64,000 bases of DNA, taken from assembly GCF_047345415.1 (NCBI RefSeq), contig NZ_JBLFEP010000005.1, forward strand, positions 434,001 to 498,000. Direction: 5' to 3'. This DNA is from Maribacter_C sp947494565 (GTDB taxonomy: Bacteria > Bacteroidota > Bacteroidia > Flavobacteriales > Flavobacteriaceae). Below are positions 27,189-36,294 of the stretch, piece by piece. The notes beneath the pieces were generated by a model, which was given only the letters and a program-made list of their open reading frames with translations, ran no database searches and was not told the origin of the DNA. A program made the position numbers and the translations under genes. How positions within the stretch are numbered: the first letter of the stretch is position 1; every line of letters begins with the position of its first letter.

Positions 27189-28907
27189 ATGAGCGCAACA
27201 CAATGGATTATTTTTATACTACTTGTTCAGGTTATCCACTTTCTGGGCACTTGGAAGTTATATGTAAAAGCAGGTAGAAAAGCATGGGAGGCCGCGGTGC
27301 CGATCTACAACGCTATCGTTTTGATGCAAATCATCAATCGACCAAAATGGTGGGTAATCCTTCTGTTTATCCCAATTATCAATTTGCTCATGTTTCCGGT
27401 TATTTGGGTAGAAACCATCCGAAGCTTTGGTCGAAGTACCTTATGGGAAAGTTGGGCCGTGGTCTTGACCCTCGGTTTTTACATCTATTACGTCAACTAC
27501 TCCTTGGACGTCAATTACATCGAAGACCGTAGTTTGCATCCGACGACCGCTTTGGGAGAATGGGTCAGTTCCATCGTATTTGCGGTAGTTGCCGCCACCC
27601 TTGTGCATACGTATTTCATTCAACCCTACGTTATTCCGACCGGTTCTCTGGAACGTACCTTACGTGTGGGTGACTTGCTGTTCGTAAGCAAGTTTCACTA
27701 TGGCGCACGTACGCCCATGACCGCAATCGCAGCACCTATGGTTCATGACACCTTGCCGTTGATCGGCTCACCGTCGTACATGAACAAACCCCAGATTCCG
27801 TATTTCAGATTACCGGGATTCAAGGACATCAAACGACAAGAAATCGTTGTCTTCAGTTGGCCGGCCGATACGGTACGCCAATTTTTCGTTGCCGAACAAG
27901 GTGTACGAAAACCAATAGACAAGAAATCAAATTATGTAAAACGTTGCGTGGGTATTCCTGGGGATAGTATCGAGGTGCGTGACGGGTACGTCTTCGCCAA
28001 CGGAAAACAATTGGAACTGCCCGATCGCGCCAAGCCACAATTCGATTACATCGCCTATTCAAACAAAGGGGTTTCCTCGAAAATGCTTTTAGAGTCTGGC
28101 GTGGCGGATTTCAGCAGAATCTACGTGGCACAATCCTTAAATAGAAATCAGCAAATTGCCTTGGCACAAAACGGATTTCGCGCATATCAACAAGGCCAAG
28201 CGGTTCAAATCGTAGCTGGCATGAATGGAATACCCGGTGATTTCGTTCGACAGCACCGATTGGCGTTGCAAGAGGTCACCGATAGAAAACGTGTCGTGAC
28301 GTTGACCCAAGAGATGAAAGAAAAATTGGAAAAGAATCCGGCTATCGATTCCTTGGTAAGGGCTATAAACCCAAAGGGCAGATGGGCTTCAAACCTGTTT
28401 CCACAAAATGCCGAGTACCCATGGAACTACAGTAATATGGGAGCTATTTACATTCCCGAAAAAGGGAAGACAGTAGACCTAAATCTAAAGGTCTTACCGC
28501 TCTATAAAAAAATTATCCGCGAATATGAAGGGAACACCCTAAGTGTTTCCGGTAATGAAATCATCATTAATGGGCAAGTCGTCGATTCTTATACCTTCAA
28601 ACAGGATTATTACTGGATGATGGGCGATAATCGTGATCATTCGGAAGATAGTCGTGCCTGGGGCTACGTACCGGAAAACCACATTGTAGGAACACCAATT
28701 TTTATTTGGATGAGTTTCGACAATTTTACCGATGCGGCCGGACGCGTCAACAAACCATGGAAATGGAAACCCCGATGGGACCGCATTTTTACCACGGTGA
28801 ACGGTACCGGGGAACCTGTTTCATATTTCAAATGGTTCTTATTCGCCTTAGCAGGATACTTTGTTTTTGACTATTTTAGAAAGAAGCGGAAGGTAACCAA
28901 AGAGTGA
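27189..28907 (+). CDS. lepB: Signal peptidase I, extended Bacteroidota type
   Basis: 572 residues. Three N-terminal membrane segments precede a fourth at about 125-145. The catalytic Ser153 is in VIPTGSLERTL and the general-base Lys251 is in NYVKRCVGIPGDS, followed by MMGDNRDHSEDSRAWG near the C terminus. The stretch between the last two motifs carries an insertion of about 200 residues, making it much longer than E. coli LepB (324). It removes Sec signal peptides at the inner membrane. Confidence 0.93.
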   Translation: MSATQWIIFILLVQVIHFLGTWKLYVKAGRKAWEAAVPIYNAIVLMQIINRPKWWVILLFIPIINLLMFPVIWVETIRSFGRSTLWESWAVVLTLGFYIYYVNYSLDVNYIEDRSLHPTTALGEWVSSIVFAVVAATLVHTYFIQPYVIPTGSLERTLRVGDLLFVSKFHYGARTPMTAIAAPMVHDTLPLIGSPSYMNKPQIPYFRLPGFKDIKRQEIVVFSWPADTVRQFFVAEQGVRKPIDKKSNYVKRCVGIPGDSIEVRDGYVFANGKQLELPDRAKPQFDYIAYSNKGVSSKMLLESGVADFSRIYVAQSLNRNQQIALAQNGFRAYQQGQAVQIVAGMNGIPGDFVRQHRLALQEVTDRKRVVTLTQEMKEKLEKNPAIDSLVRAINPKGRWASNLFPQNAEYPWNYSNMGAIYIPEKGKTVDLNLKVLPLYKKIIREYEGNTLSVSGNEIIINGQVVDSYTFKQDYYWMMGDNRDHSEDSRAWGYVPENHIVGTPIFIWMSFDNFTDAAGRVNKPWKWKPRWDRIFTTVNGTGEPVSYFKWFLFALAGYFVFDYFRKKRKVTKE

Positions 28908-29017
28908 TCTCTTGTCTTCTTGAATTGTTAGACAGTTCGTATTGTTCCTAAGACTGTCATGGACCACACGAAATCAAAGTTGTTACATCTTGAAAGAATA
29001 AACCAAGCTTAAACGAA

Positions 29018-29650
29018 TTGAGAACCCTTTTACACCCTGCCTATTTACCGAACATCCTCACCTTCGGTGTTATCGCCCAAAAGGAAATCGTATGGGAGGT
29101 TCAAGACAATTTTCAAAAACAGACCTTTCGCAATCGCACCTATATCTGTACGGACAGAGGGAAGTTGATGCTCAACATACCGATTAAACATGTAGGCAAG
29201 AATCAGGGGAGACAGTATTACAAAGACGTCAAAATTGACAACAGTGATCATTGGCAACGTCAGCATTGGCGGACACTGCAGACAGCTTATCGTACCTCAC
29301 CCTTTTTTGAGTACTACGAGGATGACATCGCACCCTTGTACCAGCAGCAATATGAGTCCCTTCTTGAATATAACCTTAGTGCCATCGCCTTGATTTGTGA
29401 TTGCCTACAAATCGAAATGCCTACCGTTCGAACCACAAGCTATAACGTTGACCCGACGGAGTTACAGGAGGCACGCTTTTTGGTCAATGCCAAAAAAGAG
29501 ATTCAGACAGACTTCCCATTCTATAACCAAGTATTCGGTGAAAGACATGGCTTTTTAAAAAATATGAGCGTACTCGATTTACTGTTCAATGAAGGTACCG
29601 GTGCATTGACCTATCTTAAGGCAATCAATTTGGATTTGTTGGATGCTTAG
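29018..29650 (+). CDS. WbqC-family protein
   Basis: 210 residues from a TTG at 29018; LLHPAYLPNILTF directly after it is the expected WbqC N terminus, so the rare start is accepted. Further family features are YICTDRGKLMLNIPIKH and WRTLQTAYRTSPFFEYYEDD. WbqC-like proteins are linked to glycan biosynthesis in some loci, but the enzymatic role is not settled. It overlaps the next gene by 8 bp. Confidence 0.82.
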   Translation: MRTLLHPAYLPNILTFGVIAQKEIVWEVQDNFQKQTFRNRTYICTDRGKLMLNIPIKHVGKNQGRQYYKDVKIDNSDHWQRQHWRTLQTAYRTSPFFEYYEDDIAPLYQQQYESLLEYNLSAIALICDCLQIEMPTVRTTSYNVDPTELQEARFLVNAKKEIQTDFPFYNQVFGERHGFLKNMSVLDLLFNEGTGALTYLKAINLDLLDA

Positions 29651-29981
29651 GTTCTTTGTTCACTACGGAATACACTTCATAGTACCAATTGCAGTGGGTA
29701 TGGTCTTCTTTAAGACCAGTCAAAAGCGAGCTATCTTGATATTATTGGGTGCCATTCTCATCGATGTGGACCATCTCTTGGCGAATCCCGTTTTTGACCC
29801 GAATCGCTGCAGCATTGCTTTTCACCCCCTGCATTCCTATTGGGCGATTTCGTTATATATAGCGCTTCTATTCTTTCGTAAAACAAGAATATTTGGCATC
29901 GCATTGCTCATCCATATTTTGGCAGATCTAACCGATTGCTATTTCATCACCGGCCATTTGAAGGAGGCCATCACAGGATAG
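29643..29981 (+). CDS. DUF6122 small membrane protein
   Basis: 112 residues with about four membrane segments. The conserved acidic/His motifs LIDVDHLLANPVFDP and FHPLHSYW resemble metal-dependent membrane hydrolases (LexA-binding/YdjM-like fold); that relationship is inference. It overlaps WbqC by 8 bp and the convergent endonuclease-like gene by 43 bp. Confidence 0.7.
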   Translation: MLRFFVHYGIHFIVPIAVGMVFFKTSQKRAILILLGAILIDVDHLLANPVFDPNRCSIAFHPLHSYWAISLYIALLFFRKTRIFGIALLIHILADLTDCYFITGHLKEAITG

Positions 29982-30970
29982 TGGTCTGAGTAGGACACAT
30001 CATAGTTGGTGTGCGATTTGACTTCGAAAGAGGCATCGGACAAAATAAAATCGATGCGTAAGGGAACACCGTGAAACACGAAGGTACGACCATACCCCGT
30101 GCCTTTCTCCAAAAACGTATCTCGGAGTTCTCCCCTGATTATCCGGTATACATTTGAATACTGCCCATTATTAAAATCGCCACACAGGATACTTTTATAG
30201 GGTGATGATGCGATATGATCCTCGATTACTTGGGCCTGCTCCACTTGCTTTCGAAACGCGTGACTCACTTGACGAAATAGTTTATCGGTGGGTTCTTTGC
30301 TCAGCACTCCCTGACCCGGTGTAATACCCAGCGATTCCAAATGCACATTGTAGATCCGAATCGTATCATTTTTGTATTGAATATCGGCATAAATGGCGTT
30401 GCTATCAGTTCTCGGAAGATTGAGCAATCCGGTATTTATGATGGGGTATTTCGAAAATACCGCCAATAGTCCCTTACCCATCATATGAATGTACTGCAAA
30501 TAATGGTACGGGTACTGCTTGAAATCATCACTCGAATCGTAAAATGATTCTTGAATACAGAAAATATCCGGGTCTTCCTTTTTCACAAACGCCTTGATAT
30601 CCTTCAAAACCGTCTTACTGGGTAGCTCTTCATAGCGATTAAAACATCGCACATTGTAACTCATGACCTTTAGATTGCCGTCCTCCTTATCCTTTGAAAA
30701 GGGAATTTGATAAAAAGAATCAAGGCTAGCGTAGCTCAGGAGTATGATAAGCAGGGAGAACCCAAAGTATCTTTTTCTACGGACGATCCAATACAACAAG
30801 AAAAGAAAGTGGGCCAATACCAATAGCGGAACACCAAGGCCCACAAGGGAAAGATAAGATAACTCCAAACTTCGCACAGTGGGAACAAAACACGCCAATA
30901 ACAGTAATGCAACAGCCACAAGGTTGAGGAAGAGAACGAACTTGTCGAATCGCGATAGCTGTTTTTTCAC
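29939..30970 (-). CDS. Endonuclease/exonuclease/phosphatase family membrane protein
   Basis: 343 residues. Three N-terminal membrane segments (about 10-90) are followed by an EEP domain. LKVMSYNVRCFNRYE, IFCIQESFYDS (metal Glu), YNVHLESLG, ILCGDFNNGQ and the final SDHYPVMASF are the usual metal and catalytic motifs. Substrate unknown (nucleic acid, phosphoinositide or other phosphodiester). It sits 3 bp after the rhomboid gene stop on the same strand. Its 3' end overlaps DUF6122 on the opposite strand. Confidence 0.85.
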   Translation of the reverse strand: MKKQLSRFDKFVLFLNLVAVALLLLACFVPTVRSLELSYLSLVGLGVPLLVLAHFLFLLYWIVRRKRYFGFSLLIILLSYASLDSFYQIPFSKDKEDGNLKVMSYNVRCFNRYEELPSKTVLKDIKAFVKKEDPDIFCIQESFYDSSDDFKQYPYHYLQYIHMMGKGLLAVFSKYPIINTGLLNLPRTDSNAIYADIQYKNDTIRIYNVHLESLGITPGQGVLSKEPTDKLFRQVSHAFRKQVEQAQVIEDHIASSPYKSILCGDFNNGQYSNVYRIIRGELRDTFLEKGTGYGRTFVFHGVPLRIDFILSDASFEVKSHTNYDVSYSDHYPVMASFKWPVMK

Positions 30971-30973
30971 CGA

Positions 30974-31831
30974 TCAATCTTCCTTACCTGCTTTGAACAA
31001 AAAGTCCTTTTCGGCCTTTGATAAGCTATCGTATCCAGATTTACTGATCTTGTCGAGTATATCATCTATTCTACGCTGATGGGCATCTTTGCCACTACTG
31101 GCTTTTGTCTTTGAAGTCGTTCGCTTCTTTTTGTAGACTGTTTTTAGGGGAGCTTTCTTCTCTTTGGATTTGAAGGTGTTCGCCAGACCATCCATAAAAT
31201 TTGAAAAACCTGCTCCGATATCACGACCTTGAGAAAGCTGTCTTGCATAAACATAACCGAGTAAGGCACCACCTAAATGAGCAATGCGCCCACCGATATT
31301 ATCCCCACCGGAGCTGATTTGCAACAAATCGATCAGCACAACAAAGACCCCAACATGCCAGAGCTTCACATTGAAAAATATAATACGAACCTCTTGATTG
31401 GGAATATAGGCACAAACGAATATCAAAACCGCCATTACACCGGCCGAGGCACCCAACAGTACTCCTCCTCCACTGGAAAACAAACTATCGGTCAGCATGT
31501 AGAACAACCCTCCGAGCATCACTCCTAAAAAATAGATGTTCAAAAAACGCTTGCCATCGAAAAGATTGAGCAGAATACGCCCTGCAATAAACAGCACATA
31601 CATGTTCCAAAGAAGGTGTAAAATGCCCGCATGTAAAAAGGAATAGGTAATAATAGACCAGGGCTGACCGATAAATTCGATAAAATCAGCAGGTATTACA
31701 AACCAACCCTCCAAAGCGGGATACACCAAATTACCAAGCAATCCGACCGCAATAAAAACCGCAATATTAATGGCGATCAGCTTTTCTGAAACGCTTAGTC
31801 GAGCGTATTGATATCTCAATCCTCCAGCCAT
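30974..31831 (-). CDS. Rhomboid-family intramembrane serine protease with DUF6576 tail
   Basis: 285 residues from the ATG at 31831; a TTG four codons upstream would overlap the preceding stop. Six membrane segments. The catalytic pair is visible as GASAGVMAVL (Ser) and HLGGALLGYV (His), and SFLHAGILHLLWNMYVLFI is the conserved region around TM2. A basic linker (KKKRTTSKTK) leads to a C-terminal motif RRIDDILDKISKSGYDSLS seen in flavobacterial rhomboids. It cleaves membrane proteins; substrate unknown. Second of two adjacent rhomboids. Confidence 0.88.
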   Translation of the reverse strand: MAGGLRYQYARLSVSEKLIAINIAVFIAVGLLGNLVYPALEGWFVIPADFIEFIGQPWSIITYSFLHAGILHLLWNMYVLFIAGRILLNLFDGKRFLNIYFLGVMLGGLFYMLTDSLFSSGGGVLLGASAGVMAVLIFVCAYIPNQEVRIIFFNVKLWHVGVFVVLIDLLQISSGGDNIGGRIAHLGGALLGYVYARQLSQGRDIGAGFSNFMDGLANTFKSKEKKAPLKTVYKKKRTTSKTKASSGKDAHQRRIDDILDKISKSGYDSLSKAEKDFLFKAGKED

Positions 31832-31833
31832 GA

Positions 31834-32592
31834 TTAATTCCAACGATTTTTATTGAACGAATTCTTTTTCCAATACCACATTACGATAAAACCGAAAACC
31901 GCTCCTCCCACGTGCGCGAGGTAGGCCGTATTACTTGGGCTGAAAAAGGATTGCCCAGTGATTGCGCTGATGACATCCAAAAGAATAATACCCGGGATAA
32001 AGTATTTAGCCTTTATCGGTATCGGCAGGAAAATCAACATAAGCTCCGCGTTCGGGTTCATCACCCCAAAAGCGGCCAATATGCCCATAATACAACCGGA
32101 AGCCCCGACCATGGACGAGAAATAGGTGTCTCGGTAAACGGGATATGCCTCTTGCAGCTTTTGGAACTGTAATTCGGTCAATCCCTCAATGGTCTTATTA
32201 TCGGCCATCATTTGAAAGATTTGATCCGCAGTGAGCCCCATATTCAACAACTCGTTATGAATCGGGGAATAATTGAAATAGTATCCACCCAACTGAAACA
32301 ACACCGCACCAAGGCCCGCCGAGAAGTATAGAAATAGAAACTTATTCTTGCCTAAATAGTTCTCCACTGGACCTCCGAACATCCATAGCGCAAACATATT
32401 GAAACCAATATGGGCAAACCCACCATGCATGAACATATGCGAAACAATCTGCCATATCTGAAAATTCGGGTTCTCCGGAAACCAAAGGGCGAACCAGGCA
32501 TACATCTGATCCCCGTATATCTCAGTGGCAATAAAAAAAAGCACATTGATAATCAACAAATGCTTTACGGCTTCAGTTAGTCGGTTCATCAT
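31834..32592 (-). CDS. Rhomboid-family intramembrane serine protease
   Basis: 252 residues (or 251 from the second ATG). About six to seven membrane segments with HMFMHGGFAHIGFNMFALW, the catalytic GASGCIMG (Ser) and HVGGAVFG (His). A loop of about 60 residues lies between the third segment and the Ser motif. It begins immediately upstream of mutL's stop (no gap) and is followed by the second rhomboid, suggesting an operon mutL-rhomboid-rhomboid-EEP. Confidence 0.88.
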   Translation of the reverse strand: MMNRLTEAVKHLLIINVLFFIATEIYGDQMYAWFALWFPENPNFQIWQIVSHMFMHGGFAHIGFNMFALWMFGGPVENYLGKNKFLFLYFSAGLGAVLFQLGGYYFNYSPIHNELLNMGLTADQIFQMMADNKTIEGLTELQFQKLQEAYPVYRDTYFSSMVGASGCIMGILAAFGVMNPNAELMLIFLPIPIKAKYFIPGIILLDVISAITGQSFFSPSNTAYLAHVGGAVFGFIVMWYWKKNSFNKNRWN

Positions 32593-34464
32593 TTAAATAA
32601 ATCTTTTATCAATATCATTTTCGGTAATCGTGATATATACTGGTTTGTTAAACGGACTCACCTGTGTTTCCTTACAAGCGAAGAGATCGTTCACCAAAGC
32701 GAGTTGTGAAGATGGATCTAGGGCCTCTCCGGTTTTTACAGATAGGGTCTTGGCCAAGGTTTTCGCCAAAAGGTCGGTTTGGGAAAAACTGTCCGCACTC
32801 ACTTCCATTTGACAGTCGGAAATCAATTGGTCCAAGACCATCCCTACCTCACTTTCCGCGACCAAAAGTGGTACACCCGTAATTTCTATCTGCTCTTCTT
32901 CCAGCTTCCCAAAAACAAAACCCGTTGTTGCAAGGCTGTCCTTAATATCTTTCAACATACGCATATCCGATTTAGAGAAGGACAATACCAGTGGAAAAAG
33001 CAATTGTTGGCTTACCGCCTCTTTTATCGTAATATTTTTTAGGAACTTCTCATACAATACCCGTTGGTGCGCCCTACTTTGATCGATAACCACCATTCCC
33101 GATTTAATGGTCGTTACAATATACTTTCTTTTAAGTTGAAAAGTAGTGGCGTGGCTCTCCTCCGCTTCGTGTTTTCCGTCAAAAATTGAACCTGTACCTA
33201 AGTCCGATTCAAACTTCATACTACTGAAGCCTTCACTCGATTCCAAATCGGATTCTAGGCCTACATACAGACTGTCCCAACTTTTGGAAGTACTCTGGGA
33301 ACCAAAACTACTTTTGTACCGATTGGAGGTCGAAGTACCTTTTCCTTGAGCCACTTCCTGGAAAGGATTAAAGCCCGCGTCAACCGTTACCCCTGGTAAC
33401 GAAGCCGCTTTGTCTTTATAGGCGTAAGGCGTATCAAGATTGCGATCCTGCTCAAAATCAAGGGCCGGAATAACATTGAACTGCCCCAGACCATGTTTGA
33501 TCGTAGATCTTAAAATAGCGTACAACGTATGTTCATCGTCAAATTTCACTTCCGTTTTAGTGGGGTGGATATTGATATCGATCGAGCCAGGGTCCACCTC
33601 CAAATACAAAAAATATCCAGGATACGTATCCGGTCGAATGAGGCCTTCAAAGGCGGCAACCACCGCATGATGTAAATACGGGCTTTTAATAAAACGGTTG
33701 TTCACAAAGAAAAACTGTTCGCCCCTACTCTTTTTGGAAAACTCTGGTTTATTGATAAATCCGGAAACCTTAACGACCTGGGTGTCTTCCGAAACCGGCA
33801 CCAATTTTTGATTGGTCTTGGCTCCGAAGATATGAACGATCCGCTGTCGGTAATTCGCCTTGGGCAAATTGAACAGTTCACTACCATTGTTATAAAAATG
33901 AAATGCTATCGATGGGTGGGCCAAAGCCACACGGTGAAACTCATCGGTAATATGACGTAATTCTACTTGATTTGATTTCAAGAAGTTACGCCTTGCAGGA
34001 ATATTAAAAAAGAGATTTTTAACTGCAATGGAAGTACCCTTGGGAACTGCCGCTACTTCTTGTGAAGTGACCTTACTACCCTCTATTTTCAGATGGGTGC
34101 CCAACTCCGTTTCGGCAGGTTTGGTCTGCATATCAACATGGGCGATAGCTGCAATGGAAGCTAAGGCCTCTCCACGAAAACCTTTGGTATCGAGATCAAA
34201 GAGGTCCTCGGCCTTCCGTATTTTAGATGTGGCGTGGCGCTCAAAACTAAGCCGCGCATCCGTTGCGGTCATACCGGTACCATCATCGACAATTTGAATA
34301 AGGGCCTTACCGCCGTCCTTAACAATAAGCTTAATTGTATTTGCCTTGGCATCGATGGCATTTTCAAGCAGCTCTTTGACTACCGAAGCGGGCCGTTGTA
34401 CTACTTCACCCGCTGCAATTTGGTTCGCAACATGGTCGGGAAGAAGTTGAATGATATCCCCCAT
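32593..34464 (-). CDS. mutL: DNA mismatch repair protein MutL
   Basis: 623 residues. The N-terminal GHKL ATPase is intact: VANQIAAGEVVQRPASVVKE (key residues), ELLENAIDA and DDGTGM, then KGFRGEALASI and NIPARRNFLKS. The C-terminal domain lacks the standard endonuclease motifs. The DQHA(x)2E(x)4E block reads DQSRAHQRVLYE from Asp461, and the zinc-binding CPHGRP position reads SPFNKP (603-608). It may therefore rely on partner functions instead of its own nicking. It overlaps the upstream small gene by 1 bp. Confidence 0.94.
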   Translation of the reverse strand: MGDIIQLLPDHVANQIAAGEVVQRPASVVKELLENAIDAKANTIKLIVKDGGKALIQIVDDGTGMTATDARLSFERHATSKIRKAEDLFDLDTKGFRGEALASIAAIAHVDMQTKPAETELGTHLKIEGSKVTSQEVAAVPKGTSIAVKNLFFNIPARRNFLKSNQVELRHITDEFHRVALAHPSIAFHFYNNGSELFNLPKANYRQRIVHIFGAKTNQKLVPVSEDTQVVKVSGFINKPEFSKKSRGEQFFFVNNRFIKSPYLHHAVVAAFEGLIRPDTYPGYFLYLEVDPGSIDINIHPTKTEVKFDDEHTLYAILRSTIKHGLGQFNVIPALDFEQDRNLDTPYAYKDKAASLPGVTVDAGFNPFQEVAQGKGTSTSNRYKSSFGSQSTSKSWDSLYVGLESDLESSEGFSSMKFESDLGTGSIFDGKHEAEESHATTFQLKRKYIVTTIKSGMVVIDQSRAHQRVLYEKFLKNITIKEAVSQQLLFPLVLSFSKSDMRMLKDIKDSLATTGFVFGKLEEEQIEITGVPLLVAESEVGMVLDQLISDCQMEVSADSFSQTDLLAKTLAKTLSVKTGEALDPSSQLALVNDLFACKETQVSPFNKPVYITITENDIDKRFI

Positions 34465-34754
34465 TAGTTGCCGAAGAATATAGAAAGGTCAAAATCAAAA
34501 ATCCACAGCACTATAAAAATGAGCACGGCCACGATGACTATAAGTCGGGTATTGATTTCACGATTACTGCGATTTCTACTCGCCGACCTCGCTTCTCCCC
34601 ATTGTCCTCTCAGTCCTGAAGCCTTAGCGGATTCGCGATACTTAGAGAATTTGGAGTCCACGGAAAAGGAATTATCATTATCCTCATCTTTCGAATACCG
34701 CGGTACGTAAACGAATGTATTATTTTTCTTAAGCTTAAACCCTTTTAACCTCAA
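34464..34754 (-). CDS. Small single-pass membrane protein upstream of mutL
   Basis: 96 residues. A basic, Ser-rich N-terminal half (SKFSKYRESAKASGLRGQWG) is followed by one C-terminal membrane helix (about 70-90: LIVIVAVLIFIVLWIF). Homologues are often labelled riboflavin synthase subunit beta because of nearby ribH, but nothing in it resembles that enzyme. Function unknown. A TAACTTTG -7-like box is at 34779-34786 on the minus strand. Confidence 0.7.
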   Translation of the reverse strand: MRLKGFKLKKNNTFVYVPRYSKDEDNDNSFSVDSKFSKYRESAKASGLRGQWGEARSASRNRSNREINTRLIVIVAVLIFIVLWIFDFDLSIFFGN

Positions 34755-34920
34755 ATCGTGATTTTTTTACACTATTCTCAAAGTTACTTAAAATCAAAAA
34801 ACATGCCGTTGTTCAAATGCCAATTTTTGTTAACAGTAGTCAATTGAATCATACGGTTCCCCAGCGCCCTTAGTACAGCTTAAATTAATGGAGGGTAAGG
34901 AAAGTGATAAAGTATCAATA

Positions 34921-35403
34921 TCAGTGACCGAGCGTTGCCATCTTTATCGCGGCAATGGCAGCTTCAACCCCCTTATTACCATGCTTACCCCCACTCCGGT
35001 CTTGCGCCTGCTGTAGGGTATTATCGGTGAGCACACAAAATATAACAGGTATGTCGGTTTGGGTGTTGAGATCCATGATACCTTGGGCGGTGGCACTGCA
35101 CACAAAATCAAAGTGTTTGGTCTCCCCTTGAATAACACTTCCAATAGCGATAACGGCATCCACTTTTTCCGAAACCAACAGTTTTTTACATCCATACGGC
35201 AATTCGAAACTACCGGGCACGTTCCAGCGGATGACATTGTCGGTAACCGCACCACAGTCGATGAGTGCATCAAGGGCACCATGGTAAAGTCCTTCCGTGA
35301 TTTCCGAATTCCATTCAGAAACAACGATCCCAAATCGAAGGTCCTTCGCATTTGGGATCGTTGCTTTATCGTAAATCGATAAATTTTTATTTTCGGTAGC
35401 CAT
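34921..35403 (-). CDS. ribH: 6,7-dimethyl-8-ribityllumazine synthase
   Basis: 160 residues, normal length. It condenses ribityl-aminouracil with dihydroxybutanone phosphate in riboflavin synthesis. Seen: VVSEWNSEITEGL, WNVPGSFELP, GSVIQGETKHFDFVC (substrate region with the His) and LTDNTLQQAQDRSGGKHGNKG (key residues QAxxRSGGKxGNKG). It overlaps the TPR gene by 1 bp, so the two are coupled. Confidence 0.95.
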   Translation of the reverse strand: MATENKNLSIYDKATIPNAKDLRFGIVVSEWNSEITEGLYHGALDALIDCGAVTDNVIRWNVPGSFELPYGCKKLLVSEKVDAVIAIGSVIQGETKHFDFVCSATAQGIMDLNTQTDIPVIFCVLTDNTLQQAQDRSGGKHGNKGVEAAIAAIKMATLGH

Positions 35404-36170
35404 TAGTTTCCGCTTTTGGCCATCCCGATAAAGGCATCTATCGTTCGCGCCTCGTCAGAGGAAGCAAAGTCATTCTTGATTCGCTCAAACCATTGTAGCG
35501 CCTTGTCATTCTGGTTCAATTCCATTGCCGTAACCCCCCCTTTATAAAGAAATCGCGGAGTAGTATATTCATTATCACTGTGCGCGATGGCCTTTTCATA
35601 GTATCCTAGTGCATCTTCGGGCTGCCCCAACTGCATAAACGCATCGCCCAATCCACCTTTGGCCAAGGCACCTAAAACAGCATCATCCGAAGAGAAATCC
35701 TCAAGGTGACCGATAGCCTCTTCGTATTGTTGCATGTTCAAATACGCCATTCCCGCCGAATAATTGGCTAAGTTTGCGGCTTTGGTTCCACTGTATTCAT
35801 CGATGATATCCAAGAACCCGTACTTTCCTTCCGCCCCGTTCAAGGCAAGGTTGTATAGGGAATCCTTTGCGGCTTCATTACTCAAAGCCTGATCGAAATA
35901 TTGTTGTGGATAGTACATTTCATTGGCTGCACTTGCTTCTTTTGGATTCTGTACGAACTGCATATAGGCCAAGTAGCCCAAAACGCCTACAGCGATAACA
36001 CCAATAATACCTAAAATGTAATTTTGGTTTTTGGAGACCCATTCCTCACTCCTCGAAGCGCTCTCATCAAGGGTACTAAAGACCTCGGCAGTTGTACTTC
36101 CCTGTTCATCCAACAGTTGTTCTTCTACCTTGTTTTTGGGTTTGAACCCCCTTTTTTTGTATGTAGCCAT
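35403..36170 (-). CDS. Membrane-anchored TPR protein
   Basis: 255 residues from the ATG at 36170 (a GTG one codon upstream is possible). One membrane helix (about 50-70, ILGIIGVIAVGVLGYLAYM) is followed by about four tetratricopeptide repeats, e.g. YSAGMAYLNMQQYEEAIGHL and GDAFMQLGQPEDALGYYEKA. It resembles YfgM/BamD-type scaffold proteins and probably mediates protein interactions at the inner membrane. Its position beside ribH and recF is conserved in Flavobacteriia. Confidence 0.82.
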   Translation of the reverse strand: MATYKKRGFKPKNKVEEQLLDEQGSTTAEVFSTLDESASRSEEWVSKNQNYILGIIGVIAVGVLGYLAYMQFVQNPKEASAANEMYYPQQYFDQALSNEAAKDSLYNLALNGAEGKYGFLDIIDEYSGTKAANLANYSAGMAYLNMQQYEEAIGHLEDFSSDDAVLGALAKGGLGDAFMQLGQPEDALGYYEKAIAHSDNEYTTPRFLYKGGVTAMELNQNDKALQWFERIKNDFASSDEARTIDAFIGMAKSGN

Positions 36171-36190
36171 CACTATTTTTATTGGTCGCG

Positions 36191-36198
36191 CAAAAATA
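36191..36198 (-). promoter_or_regulatory. Candidate -7 box for the TPR-ribH genes
   Basis: On the minus strand this reads TATTTTTG, matching TAnnTTTG, 20 bp before the TPR gene ATG and within the divergent gap to recF. No good -33 element was seen. Confidence 0.4.
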
Positions 36199-36294
36199 AA
36201 GGTTTTATTGAAATCCTGAGGGGTATTTATTCGTTATTTTTCGATATTTTGCGAGTCTTCCATCTACAAAAAATAAAATCCCACTGTTTTCGGA

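Noticed and set aside
34464..34754. Riboflavin synthase subunit beta as a name for the small gene before mutL
   Set aside because: The protein is a basic segment plus one membrane helix; true lumazine synthase is the separate ribH at 34921.
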